Shown: in pieces, positions 34,688 to 42,242 of the stretch
Layout: each line of letters starts with the position of its first letter
Numbering within the stretch: the first letter of the stretch is position 1
Assembly (NCBI RefSeq): GCF_020193575.1
Contig: NZ_JADYVD010000009.1
Coordinates: forward strand, 1-64,000
DNA length: 64,000 bases
Origin: Ensifer sp. IC4062
Lineage (GTDB): Bacteria > Pseudomonadota > Alphaproteobacteria > Rhizobiales > Rhizobiaceae
Direction of reading: 5' to 3'
Made by a program: the position numbers and the translations under genes
The notes under the pieces: generated by a model
Seen by the model: the letters and a program-made list of their open reading frames with translations, nothing else
Told to the model about the DNA's origin: nothing
The model's database searches: none

Positions 34688-37255
34688 ATGCCCAACTTCT
34701 CGCCGCTGAAAAACGCGATCATTTGGCTCGTCGTCTTGGCCGGCTTTGTTTTTGCTCTGCCGAACCTTTTTTCCAAGGAAGAGGTTGCGGAATGGCCAGC
34801 CTGGGTTCCGCAACGGCAGGTGCCGCTCGGACTTGATCTCCAGGGCGGTTCCGACTTCACGCTGAGGGTCGTTCGTGACGATATCATCGCTGCACGGCTC
34901 GAGACTACGATCGACGCGATCGGCAAGGCGCTCCGGACTGCCGACATCGCCTATACGGGCCTGTCGGGCAGCGGCCAGGCGATCCAGTTTCGGGTTCGCG
35001 ATGCGACGAAGGTCTCGGCTGCACGCGATGCATTGCGCCAACTGACCGCTCCCGTCGATAGCGCCGGCCTCATTCGCAATCAGATCCAGGAACTGGTTTC
35101 GGAAGGGGCGGAGCAGGGCGATGTGGTTCACCTTAGGCTCACCAACGAGGGAATAGACCTCAGAGTGGCGTCGGCGGTGACCGAAGCCATCGACGTCGTG
35201 CGCCGGCGCGTTGCCGAAGTCAGTCTCGCAGATCCGTCGATACGGCGGCGCGGCAACGATCGTCTCGTCGTTCAAGTGCCCGGGTTGGACGATCCACAGC
35301 GACTGAAGGATCTCCTCAGCCAGCGCGCCGAGCTCACCTTCCGGTGGCTTGATCCTTCGATGCCGGTGCAACAGGCGGTCGATATGAGCCCGCCGGCAGC
35401 AAGTGAGATCCTTTATTCGCTCGACGATCCACCGGTTCCCTATCTGGTCGAAAGGCGAGCCTTCGTCGCGGCCGAGGATTTCGCCGAGGCGCAGCCCGAC
35501 TACGATCCGACAACCGGCGAGCCCGTCGTCAGTTTCAAGCTCAACGCCGACGCGCTGGCGCGCATCAAGCCGCTTGTGGAGACCGAATCCAAAAGGCGGT
35601 TCGCGATCGTGCTTGATGGGCAGGTAGTGTCGACTCCACGGCTTGCCGAAGCGGTTACCGGCGACACCGGCCGGATCTCTGGAAATTTGTCCGAGGATGG
35701 CGCCAACAATCTCGCCGCCTTGCTGCGCGCGGGACCGCTGCCAGCCACGCTGACTGTGGTCGAGGAACGTACCGTCGGCCCTGGTGTCGGAACCGACGCG
35801 ATCGCAAGCGCGCTCGAGGCCGGCATGATCGCAGCACTCGCGGTGGCTGCGTGCATGATCGTGTTCTATGGCTTCTTCGGTGCGATTGCGGTGATCGCGG
35901 TCATCGTGAATGTGGTGCTGATAATTGCGGTACTCTCCCTCATCGGCGCGACTTTGACCCTGCCGGGGATCGCGGGGATCATTCTCACGATCGGCATGGC
36001 GGTCGATTCGAACGTTCTCATCTACGAGCGCCTTCGCGAGGAAGCGCGCGGCCCCGGACCGTTGCGAAAGGCACTCGACACCGGCTTCTCACGCGTCTTC
36101 AGCAGCATCGTCGATGCCAACCTGACGATGGCGATCGCCGGTACCATTCTTTTCTACTTCGGCTCCGGCGCCTTTCGCGGTTTCGCCGTGACGCTTGCGA
36201 TCGGAAGCGTGACGACGATCCTGACCGCCCACAGCCTGACGCGACGTTTGGTCCGCGGATGGTATCGCCGCCGCCGACCGTCGCGATTGCCTCGGGGCAT
36301 TCGCACCGGTTTCTTCAGCGAAGCGGACATTCGGTTCATGGCGATCCGCAATCCGGTCTTTATTTTGATGGCCGCGCTGTCGCTTGCTTCGCTGATCTTG
36401 CTTGTCAGCCTGGGGCCTAACTTCGGAGCGGATTTCAAGGGCGGGTCGATAATCGAGCTTCGCGCGAAGTCCGGTGTGGCCGACAGCGCTGATATCAGCG
36501 CTCGTCTCGACGAGTTGAACCTGGGGGAAGTCCGTGTTCAAGAACTCGGCACGGAACGAGACGTCCTCGTCCGCGTTCCTTCACAGGAGGCCGGTGACAA
36601 TGCCGAGCAAACCGCGATTGGATTGGTTCGCGCTGAGCTGGAGGACCAATATACGTTTCGCCGGGTGGAGGTTGTCGGACCGGCGGCTTCCGACGAACTG
36701 ACGCGAGCCAGCAGCCTCGGTATCGGCGCAGCGGTACTGGCCATTCTGCTCTATGTCTGGATACGGTTCGAATGGCGATTTGCGCTCGCCGCGATGGTAG
36801 CAACCGTGCACGACGTCTTGCTGACCGTCGGGTTCCTGGTCGTCACGCGTACAGAGTTCAATCTTGCGAGCATTGCCGCCTTGCTGACCATCGTCTGCTA
36901 TTCGTTGAACGATACCGTGGTGATTTACGATCGCATCCGTGAGAATTACGCGCGCTATCGAAAGATGTCGCTCTCGGTACTGATCGATACGTCGATCAAT
37001 CAGACGCTTTCGCGCACGATACTGACGGCTGTAACGACGATATTGGCGCTTGCAGCACTCTACCTGTTCGGCGACGGTCTGCTTCGCTCTTTCAGCATGA
37101 CATTGCTTTTCGGCGTGGTTGTCGGAACCCTCTCGTCGATTTATATCGCGGGCCCGGTTCTCATACTCTTCAACCGCCGAGGCGGCCGAGCCGAGGGCGG
37201 GCAGACTCCGGCTCCCGGTGACGACGAGCCGAACGCGGCAACAGGGACGGCCTGA
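34688..37255 (+). CDS. secDF: Fused protein translocase subunit SecDF
   Basis: An 855-aa fusion of SecD (about 1-545) and SecF (about 555-830), which use the proton gradient to pull exported proteins across the membrane after SecA. There is an N-terminal helix, then a large periplasmic domain with LGLDLQGGSDFTLRV. The first RND-like bundle includes GIAGIILTIGMAVDSNVLIYE with its key Asp. The SecF half starts at NPVFILMAALSLASLILL and has LGPNFGADFKGGS and a second bundle with SLNDTVVIYDRIREN. A fused SecDF is common in Rhizobiales, whereas E. coli has two genes. The Mth938-like gene starts 2 nt after the stop. Confidence 0.96.
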   Translation: MPNFSPLKNAIIWLVVLAGFVFALPNLFSKEEVAEWPAWVPQRQVPLGLDLQGGSDFTLRVVRDDIIAARLETTIDAIGKALRTADIAYTGLSGSGQAIQFRVRDATKVSAARDALRQLTAPVDSAGLIRNQIQELVSEGAEQGDVVHLRLTNEGIDLRVASAVTEAIDVVRRRVAEVSLADPSIRRRGNDRLVVQVPGLDDPQRLKDLLSQRAELTFRWLDPSMPVQQAVDMSPPAASEILYSLDDPPVPYLVERRAFVAAEDFAEAQPDYDPTTGEPVVSFKLNADALARIKPLVETESKRRFAIVLDGQVVSTPRLAEAVTGDTGRISGNLSEDGANNLAALLRAGPLPATLTVVEERTVGPGVGTDAIASALEAGMIAALAVAACMIVFYGFFGAIAVIAVIVNVVLIIAVLSLIGATLTLPGIAGIILTIGMAVDSNVLIYERLREEARGPGPLRKALDTGFSRVFSSIVDANLTMAIAGTILFYFGSGAFRGFAVTLAIGSVTTILTAHSLTRRLVRGWYRRRRPSRLPRGIRTGFFSEADIRFMAIRNPVFILMAALSLASLILLVSLGPNFGADFKGGSIIELRAKSGVADSADISARLDELNLGEVRVQELGTERDVLVRVPSQEAGDNAEQTAIGLVRAELEDQYTFRRVEVVGPAASDELTRASSLGIGAAVLAILLYVWIRFEWRFALAAMVATVHDVLLTVGFLVVTRTEFNLASIAALLTIVCYSLNDTVVIYDRIRENYARYRKMSLSVLIDTSINQTLSRTILTAVTTILALAALYLFGDGLLRSFSMTLLFGVVVGTLSSIYIAGPVLILFNRRGGRAEGGQTPAPGDDEPNAATGTA

Positions 37256-37257
37256 CA

Positions 37258-37644
37258 ATGGCAAAAGGCATCGAAATTCGCGAAGCGCACTTTCCCGGGC
37301 GTGCGCCGATAGACGCTTATGGAAACGGCGGCTTCCGCTTCGCGGACATGTCTCACCGCGGCTCGGTCCTGATGTTGCCGTCCGGTATCTATGCGTGGGA
37401 CGCGGTTGAGGGGGATCCGCTTTCGTTGGACCAATTCAAACGTGTGCTGGACGAAGCGCGTGAGATCGAAGTGCTGCTTGTGGGGACGGGTCGCGAAATC
37501 CGCCCCTTGCCGGCCGAGCTGAAGGCTGCTTTGCGCGCGCAGAACATCTCCTCCGATCCGATGAGCACGGGGGCGGCGGTTAGAACCTATAACGTGATGC
37601 TCGCCGAATCGCGCGCCGTTGCCGCGGCCCTGATTGCGGTGTGA
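37258..37644 (+). CDS. Mth938-like domain protein (DUF498)
   Basis: A 128-aa soluble protein of the Mth938/DUF498 family (NDUFAF3-like). The core GYRFADMSHRGSVLMLPSGI-like segment, here GGFRFADMSHRGSVLMLPSG, and the segment EVLLVGTGREIRPLPAEL are characteristic. The human relative NDUFAF3 assists assembly of respiratory complex I; a bacterial role is not established. It starts 2 nt after secDF, and the squalene-synthase-like gene follows 18 nt later; the human relative of that protein, NDUFAF6, is also a complex I assembly factor. Confidence 0.88.
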   Translation: MAKGIEIREAHFPGRAPIDAYGNGGFRFADMSHRGSVLMLPSGIYAWDAVEGDPLSLDQFKRVLDEAREIEVLLVGTGREIRPLPAELKAALRAQNISSDPMSTGAAVRTYNVMLAESRAVAAALIAV

Positions 37645-37662
37645 TTTCGAAGGAAGCTGTGC

Positions 37663-38505
37663 GTGCAAGAGGCCGATACCCAGATTCTCGCAAACTTGCG
37701 GGACGCAGATCGTGATCGTTACCTGGCCTGCCTGCTTTCCCCACCTGAAAAGCGACGTTCACTAGTGGCTCTTTATGCGTTCTACGCGGAAATCGCCCGG
37801 GTGCGCGACTTGATACACGAACCGCTTCCCGGTGAAATTCGCTTGCAATGGTGGCGTGACATTCTCTCGAACGAACAATCGCGCGGCGAGGGGCATCCGG
37901 TGGCGGAAGCGCTTTTGCAATGCATTCGCGAACACCATCTGCCCGTGGCGGTGCTCGAGAACATGATCGACGCGCGGATTTTCGATCTTTACGACGATCC
38001 CATGCAGGACAGATCGGCGCTGGAAGGTTACGCTGGTGAAACGGCGTCTGCCCTTATACAGCTTTCCTCGTTGATCCTCGATCCGTCGAACGCCGCGAAG
38101 TCGGCTGAGGCCGCCGGACATGCCGGAGTCGCGCAGACGATCGCCGGCCTGCTTTTGCTTTTGCCAATTCATCAGCGGCGTGGCCAGATTTACCTTCCTG
38201 CAGATCTCTTGCGTGCGACCGGGCTGGAGCGGGAAACTTTTCTGGCCGCCAATGACAGCGAAGCCGTCGGTAGGGCGATCCACGCATTCTGCGCCTTGGG
38301 CAGGGATCATCTTGCCAAGGCGCGGCAAGGCATCGGCTCCATCTCCTCGGCAAATTTCTTCGCTTTCGCCCCAGTGGCATTGGCTGAGCCGGTGTTCGAG
38401 CGGGCGGAAAGGGCGGGAGCGCGTCTGTTCCAGCAACCCATTCAGCCGGCACAATGGCAGCGGCAATGGCGCATGTGGCGCGCGATCCGGCGCAAATGGT
38501 TCTGA
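37663..38505 (+). CDS. Squalene/phytoene synthase-like protein (NDUFAF6-type)
   Basis: A 280-aa all-helical protein of the trans-isoprenyl-diphosphate synthase fold. Recognisable are the N-terminal DRDRYLACLLSPPEKRRSLV, RLQWWRDIL, and RGQIYLPADLL, which matches the C-terminal part of the family. The first Asp-rich catalytic motif (DxxxD) reads ARVRDLIHE, which keeps one Asp only. The protein is therefore more like the NDUFAF6 group than an active squalene or phytoene synthase. Start is a GTG at 37663. It sits next to an NDUFAF3-like gene, which strengthens the complex I assembly hypothesis. There is no other carotenoid or hopanoid gene nearby. Confidence 0.82.
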   Translation: MQEADTQILANLRDADRDRYLACLLSPPEKRRSLVALYAFYAEIARVRDLIHEPLPGEIRLQWWRDILSNEQSRGEGHPVAEALLQCIREHHLPVAVLENMIDARIFDLYDDPMQDRSALEGYAGETASALIQLSSLILDPSNAAKSAEAAGHAGVAQTIAGLLLLLPIHQRRGQIYLPADLLRATGLERETFLAANDSEAVGRAIHAFCALGRDHLAKARQGIGSISSANFFAFAPVALAEPVFERAERAGARLFQQPIQPAQWQRQWRMWRAIRRKWF

Positions 38506-38595
38506 GCCAGCCCCGAGGTCAATGGTCAAGCTGGCGCAAGTCTCACATCGTATAGGCAGGAGCTACCGGATTCATGCCGTCCGAAAGGGGCCAGT

Positions 38596-39060
38596 GTGAT
38601 GTTGTGGCTGTTGCTCATCGTGTTGATCGTCGCCGTCGGAGCGTTCTACGTAAGGATGAATGCCCAGGCCGAACGGGATTTCGACAATCCTGACGCGGGC
38701 TCGGCGATGGTCGAGTTTGGCCGCGCTTTCCCCGATGAAGCAATCCGAGCCCTGCATTCGACTATCGACAGGAAGGCGATCTTCCTTCGACTACACGACG
38801 GCAAAGCGGGCTTTATCCAGTCGCACGGCACGCACTACGTCTGCCACGTCATTCATCCGGGCAAGGTGCGGGTGAACAGCTCCGAAAGCGGACGCGGATT
38901 GATCGTGCACTTTCCCGATTTCGCCTATCTGGATAACGACTTCGAGTTCCGGACCGCGGCCGAGGCGGCGGAGGTCTCGCTCTGGCTGCTCGGCAGCTTC
39001 AACCCGAAGTCGGAATTCACCGATGAGACGGCGGCCCAGGCGGCCCAGGCGAGTGACTAA
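38596..39060 (+). CDS. Small membrane-anchored hypothetical protein
   Basis: A 154-aa protein with one N-terminal helix ([20 protein letters not shown]) and a soluble domain. I do not recognise the family. The start is GTG 38596 or the adjacent ATG 38599. The tail ends with a GCGGCCCAG tandem encoding AAQAAQ. Its 3' end overlaps the convergent trmFO gene by 4 nt. Residues 40-120 contain an alternating strand-like pattern ([18 protein letters not shown]) but no known motif. Confidence 0.75.
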   Translation: MMLWLLLIVLIVAVGAFYVRMNAQAERDFDNPDAGSAMVEFGRAFPDEAIRALHSTIDRKAIFLRLHDGKAGFIQSHGTHYVCHVIHPGKVRVNSSESGRGLIVHFPDFAYLDNDFEFRTAAEAAEVSLWLLGSFNPKSEFTDETAAQAAQASD

Positions 39061-40484
39061 GCCCTCGTCAGGGCAGGAACGGCGAGCCAGCTTGCGCAAT
39101 CGGCGAGAGCGCGGGATGCAGTCGCCTGCTTCTTTGCCAGTGCCTTCTCCTTGCCGCGAAAACGCTTGGCGCCATCCGGCTTCGTCAAGGCGCCCGGCTC
39201 CAGCGGCGGAAACAGACCGAAATTGACGTTCATCGGCTGGAAGGAGCGCTTGCCCGGTTCGTCATCGGAGACGATGTGTCCACCGGTGATGTGGTTGAGA
39301 AGCGCGCCGAAGGCGGTTGTTGCCGGCGGCGGCACCGGCGTTTCGCCCTTGCGCTCGGCTGCCGCGAACCGGCCTGCAAGCAGGCCGATGCTGGCGCTCT
39401 CCACATAGCCCTCGCAACCGGTAATCTGGCCGGCGAACCGAAGGCCCAGCCGGGACCTGAGCGTCAAGGTCGAATCGAGCAACGTCGGCGAGTTGATGTA
39501 GGTGTTGCGATGCAGGCCACCGAGCCGGGCGAACTCGGCTTTCTGAAGCCCAGGGATCATCCGGAAGACTTCGGCCTGGGCGCCATATTTCAGCTTCGTC
39601 TGGAAACCGACCATGTTGTAGAGCGTGCCGAGCGCGTTATCCTGGCGAAGCTGTACGACGGCATAGGGCTTGACCGCGGGGTTATGGGCGTTGGTCAGTC
39701 CCATCGGCTTCATTGGGCCGTGACGCAGCGTTTCGCGTCCCCGTTCGGCCATGACTTCGATCGGGAGGCAGCCATCGAAATAAGGTGTGCCTTCCCATTC
39801 TTTGAAACCGGTCTTGTCGCCAGCGATCAAGGCATCGACGAAGGCATTGTACTGCTCCTCGGTCATCGGGCAGTTGATGTAGTCCTTGCCGGTGCCGCCG
39901 GGGCCGACCTTGTCGTAACGCGACTGGTGCCAGCAGATATCCATGTCGATCGTATCGGTGTAGACGATGGGGGCGATCGCGTCGAAAAACGCGAGTGCAT
40001 CGGCGCCGGTTTCCGCGCGGATCGCCTCAGCCAGAGCCGGCGCGGTGAGGGGGCCGGTGGCAATGATCGCGAGATCCCATTCCTTCGGCGGCAGCCCGGT
40101 GATCTCTTCACGGACGACCGTGATCAAGGGGTGACTGTCGATCGCGGCGCTAACGGCTGCGGAGAAGCCGTCGCGATCGACGGCGAGCGCTCCACCGGCC
40201 GGCACCTGGTTGCGATCGGCAGCCTGCATGATCAGCGAGCCCGCGAGCCGCATTTCCGCATGCAGCACGCCCACCGCATTGCTGGTCGCGTCGTCGGAGC
40301 GGAACGAATTTGAACAGACGAGTTCGGCGAGGCCGTCAGTCTTGTGGGCATCGGTGCCGCGCACGCCGCGCATTTCGTGGAGGATTACCGGCACGCCCGC
40401 TTGGGCAATCTGCCACGCGGCCTCCGATCCGGCGAGGCCGCCGCCGACGACATGAATAGGGGAGTAGGAAGTGTTCGCTGTCAT
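39057..40484 (-). CDS. trmFO: Folate/FAD-dependent tRNA-U54 methyltransferase TrmFO
   Basis: A 475-aa flavoprotein that makes 5-methyluridine at tRNA position 54 using methylene-tetrahydrofolate. The dinucleotide-binding motif is [14 protein letters not shown] at residues 11-24. [20 protein letters not shown] is a family signature; its Cys is one of the two functional cysteines in TrmFO proteins. [19 protein letters not shown] lies in the central part. ATG 40484 (MTANTSY) was chosen over upstream in-frame codons. The gene converges on the small membrane protein, with a 4-nt overlap. Confidence 0.95.
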   Translation of the reverse strand: MTANTSYSPIHVVGGGLAGSEAAWQIAQAGVPVILHEMRGVRGTDAHKTDGLAELVCSNSFRSDDATSNAVGVLHAEMRLAGSLIMQAADRNQVPAGGALAVDRDGFSAAVSAAIDSHPLITVVREEITGLPPKEWDLAIIATGPLTAPALAEAIRAETGADALAFFDAIAPIVYTDTIDMDICWHQSRYDKVGPGGTGKDYINCPMTEEQYNAFVDALIAGDKTGFKEWEGTPYFDGCLPIEVMAERGRETLRHGPMKPMGLTNAHNPAVKPYAVVQLRQDNALGTLYNMVGFQTKLKYGAQAEVFRMIPGLQKAEFARLGGLHRNTYINSPTLLDSTLTLRSRLGLRFAGQITGCEGYVESASIGLLAGRFAAAERKGETPVPPPATTAFGALLNHITGGHIVSDDEPGKRSFQPMNVNFGLFPPLEPGALTKPDGAKRFRGKEKALAKKQATASRALADCASWLAVPALTRA

Positions 40485-40530
40485 GGGCGGCTTCCTATCA
40501 CACCCGCCTTCCGGTTCCAATTGCGAAGAA

Positions 40531-40556
40531 ACGAAAACGGCGCCACCAGGCGCCGT
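40531..40556 (-). terminator. terminator of the first DUF1127 gene (minus strand)
   Basis: On the minus strand ACGGCGCC, a 4-nt loop and GGCGCCGT form a perfect 8-bp stem followed by TTTCGT. It begins 28 nt after the stop codon at 40584. Confidence 0.8.
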
Positions 40557-40583
40557 CTTGGATGTCTTGGATCGTCGCTTCGA

Positions 40584-40727
40584 TTAGCGGAAGGAACGGG
40601 CCGCAATGTTGCGGATATCGTAGCGGGTGATGCCGATATCGCTCAGCGCGTGGTTGGAGAGACTGCCGAGCTCGGCAACGGTGCGGCGATAGTTGATCCA
40701 GGTTTTTGCAATGCGAATCGGGTTCAT
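40584..40727 (-). CDS. DUF1127 small protein 1
   Basis: A 47-aa, basic, arginine-rich protein: MNPIRIAKTWINYRRTVAE at the start and LSDIGITRYDIRNIAARS at the end, the latter the DUF1127 signature. GAGGA lies 8 nt upstream of ATG 40727. DUF1127 proteins are common in alphaproteobacteria; CcaF1 of Rhodobacter sphaeroides binds RNA, and related proteins affect phosphate and carbon metabolism in Agrobacterium. The gene has its own terminator and lies 402 nt downstream of its paralogue on the same strand. Confidence 0.9.
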   Translation of the reverse strand: MNPIRIAKTWINYRRTVAELGSLSNHALSDIGITRYDIRNIAARSFR

Positions 40728-41076
40728 GGTCGTGTCCTCAAGATCAGTTTGTCGCGACAGTGATTTGTCTGCGTCGTTGAGGTTCTTATACGCTTGTCTA
40801 ATTGGAAGATGGAGTGCAAAGAAAATGCATCTGCTATGCGTTTGTGCAGTGTATCGCCGATTTCGTAAGCACCGCGCTCTCGCCGCTCGAAAACGCGCCA
40901 CACGTTAAAAGTTGGCTAAATTGCTCGATCGCGCGTTAAGTTCTTGTGTTTCGGGCAGTTTTCGCGCCGAGACCGCATTGATACCGGCAAGCGACAGCAA
41001 CCGAATAGCACGCGGAGAATAGCCTTTCGCGGTTGCGAAACTGCCGTGTTCCCGCGTCAGTCAGGAACGAAAGAAA
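40728..41076. other. intergenic region between the two DUF1127 genes
   Basis: About 350 bases without a gene. It should contain the promoter of DUF1127 gene 1 on the minus strand. TTAAAAGTTGGCTAA at 40905-40919 resembles a CtrA site with one mismatch, but too weakly to call. Confidence 0.45.
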
Positions 41077-41107
41077 AAGCGCCCTCCGGTGGGGCCGGAG
41101 AGCGCTT
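41077..41107 (-). terminator. terminator of the second DUF1127 gene (minus strand)
   Basis: AAGCGC-CCTCCGG and CCGGAG-AGCGCTT form a stem of about 13 bp. On the minus strand it follows the stop by 22 nt and ends in TTTTTCTT. Confidence 0.82.
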
Positions 41108-41129
41108 CACAAATGCGAATTCGGTGGGC

Positions 41130-41273
41130 TTACTTGACCGCCTGGCGAGCAACATAAGGAATGTCGCCGCGGCCGATGCCGAGGTCGTTCAGCTCCCGGT
41201 CGCTCATGCGGCCGAGTTCGTTGCAGGTCTGACGATACTTGCGCCAGTTGTTGAAAGAACGTGCGAGCTTCAT
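41130..41273 (-). CDS. DUF1127 small protein 2
   Basis: A 47-aa paralogue of the 40584 protein: MKLARSFNNWRKYRQTCNE at the start and LNDLGIGRGDIPYVARQ at the end. The ribosome site AGGATAGGA lies just before ATG 41273. It has its own terminator. Two anti-SD sRNAs are encoded upstream of it on the same strand. In Rhodobacter the DUF1127 gene ccaF1 is instead followed by the CcsR sRNAs, which display the same loop motif. Confidence 0.92.
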   Translation of the reverse strand: MKLARSFNNWRKYRQTCNELGRMSDRELNDLGIGRGDIPYVARQAVK

Positions 41274-41510
41274 GATCCTATCCTTTCTAGGGTCGTTTGC
41301 CAGCGCTCTATCTCTCTTGCTGGCCGTCATCTGATGGTTCGAAATATAATCGATTTGATCGGCATATACAGAGACAATGCTGCATCGCACCCATGCATCG
41401 ATTGCAATCCTTCTTCCTGCCGTTGACTCGCCCCTCGACGTCACCGCTCAGCCAGCGTCGCTGGCCTGCGCTGGCGGTTGCAGGAGCACGGATCCAAAAA
41501 GGACAAGAGC

Positions 41511-41640
41511 CAAAAAAACACCGCTGGGGGAGGAGGTCCAGCGGGCGTTGCTTTGTTTTGATTGGCAACCTGGGAGGAGGAGTGTCGCCAATCCGTATCG
41601 GGGAGCGCTGGGAGGAGGAGTGCGCCGCCCCGATCGATGG
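41511..41640 (-). ncRNA. Three-hairpin anti-SD sRNA, copy A (alpha-r14/NfeR1/cuckoo family)
   Basis: Read on the minus strand this is a transcript of about 125 nt with three hairpins. Hairpin 1 (41597-41634) has arms ATCGGGG/CCCCGAT plus inner GCGC/GCGC. Hairpin 2 (41560-41593) has arms GATTGGC/GCCAATC. Hairpin 3 (41521-41544) has arms CCGCTGG/CCAGCGG and is followed by a run of seven T, so it is the terminator. Hairpin loops read ACUCCUCCUCCC or ACCUCCUCCC, perfect anti-Shine-Dalgarno sequences. Size, architecture and loop motif match NfeR1 and its relatives, which pair with the ribosome sites of many transporter mRNAs. The 5' end is estimated. Confidence 0.88.
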
Positions 41641-41794
41641 TTGTAAGGTAAGCTGCGGTACCCGTTTTGTGTAGAGGCGCGCGCTGAATGGCACCCATGC
41701 ATTTCGCGCATGGGTTGGGCCGCAACACCGCGAAACTGCTCCAATAGTGTGCAATTATGCAGCCGATCGCGAGCTCATGGACAGGCAGGAGGGG

Positions 41795-41925
41795 GCAAAA
41801 GCAAAACGCCCGCTGGGGGAGGAGGTCCAGCGGGCGTCATGTAAGTGATTGGCAACCGGGAGGAGGAGTGTTGCCAATCTTATCGGAGTAGCGTTGGGAG
41901 GAGGAGTACGCTGCTCCGAATTCGT
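41795..41925 (-). ncRNA. Three-hairpin anti-SD sRNA, copy B (alpha-r14/NfeR1/cuckoo family)
   Basis: A second copy, about 285 nt upstream of copy A on the minus strand. Hairpin 1 (41883-41919) has TCGGAG/CTCCGA plus AGCGT/ACGCT. Hairpin 2 (41847-41879) has a perfect 10-bp stem GATTGGCAAC/GTTGCCAATC. Hairpin 3 (41807-41836) has a perfect 10-bp stem CGCCCGCTGG/CCAGCGGGCG with a T-rich tail TTTTGCTTTT. All three loops again show CCUCCUCCC. Compared with copy A the stems differ by compensatory changes while the loops are nearly invariant, which supports selection on structure and loop. The 5' end is estimated; a TATATT at about 42026-42031 (minus strand) could give a longer precursor. Confidence 0.88.
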
Positions 41926-42242
41926 CGAGCTTCCGCTCGGGTCTTTCCGGGATTCCGGAGGGCGGGCGACCAATCCCGCCAGCGTCCGTTCGGCTCGTCA
42001 CCTCTCGTCGCCTTTGATGGTCTGAATATAGTCAGATTAAATCGATTTGTGCAGTGCAATATATGCATGGAAGATATGCGGCGCGCGCAACCCCGTTGCA
42101 GGTCCCGAAAAGCGAAGTGATCTCGCGGCCGGCAAATGAAAGCCCCATTGTTTTTTTCTCGCCACTTTAACTGATTTGTTATTCTCTAAATTCGGTCGAG
42201 GCGTCGGGAAGGCGCGGCCGGGAGCACAGGTCCGGAGGGGAG
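41926..42242. other. intergenic region between sRNA copy B and the DUF2157 gene
   Basis: About 315 bases. It must hold the promoter of sRNA copy B on the minus strand and that of the DUF2157 gene on the plus strand. AATCGATTTG at 42040-42049 also occurs at 41348-41357, in the upstream region of DUF1127 gene 2. The right end has a strong ribosome site for the DUF2157 gene. Confidence 0.45.

Noticed and set aside
39276..40313. 345-codon plus-strand open frame opposite trmFO
   Set aside because: It shadows trmFO, and no conserved segments are visible.
40905..40919. TTAA-N7-CTAA as a CtrA box
   Set aside because: One mismatch and no supporting extension; a single such match is expected by chance.
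41297..41744. Several open frames of 90-148 codons across the sRNA region on both strands
   Set aside because: They read through hairpins and terminators of the sRNAs and are not protein-like.
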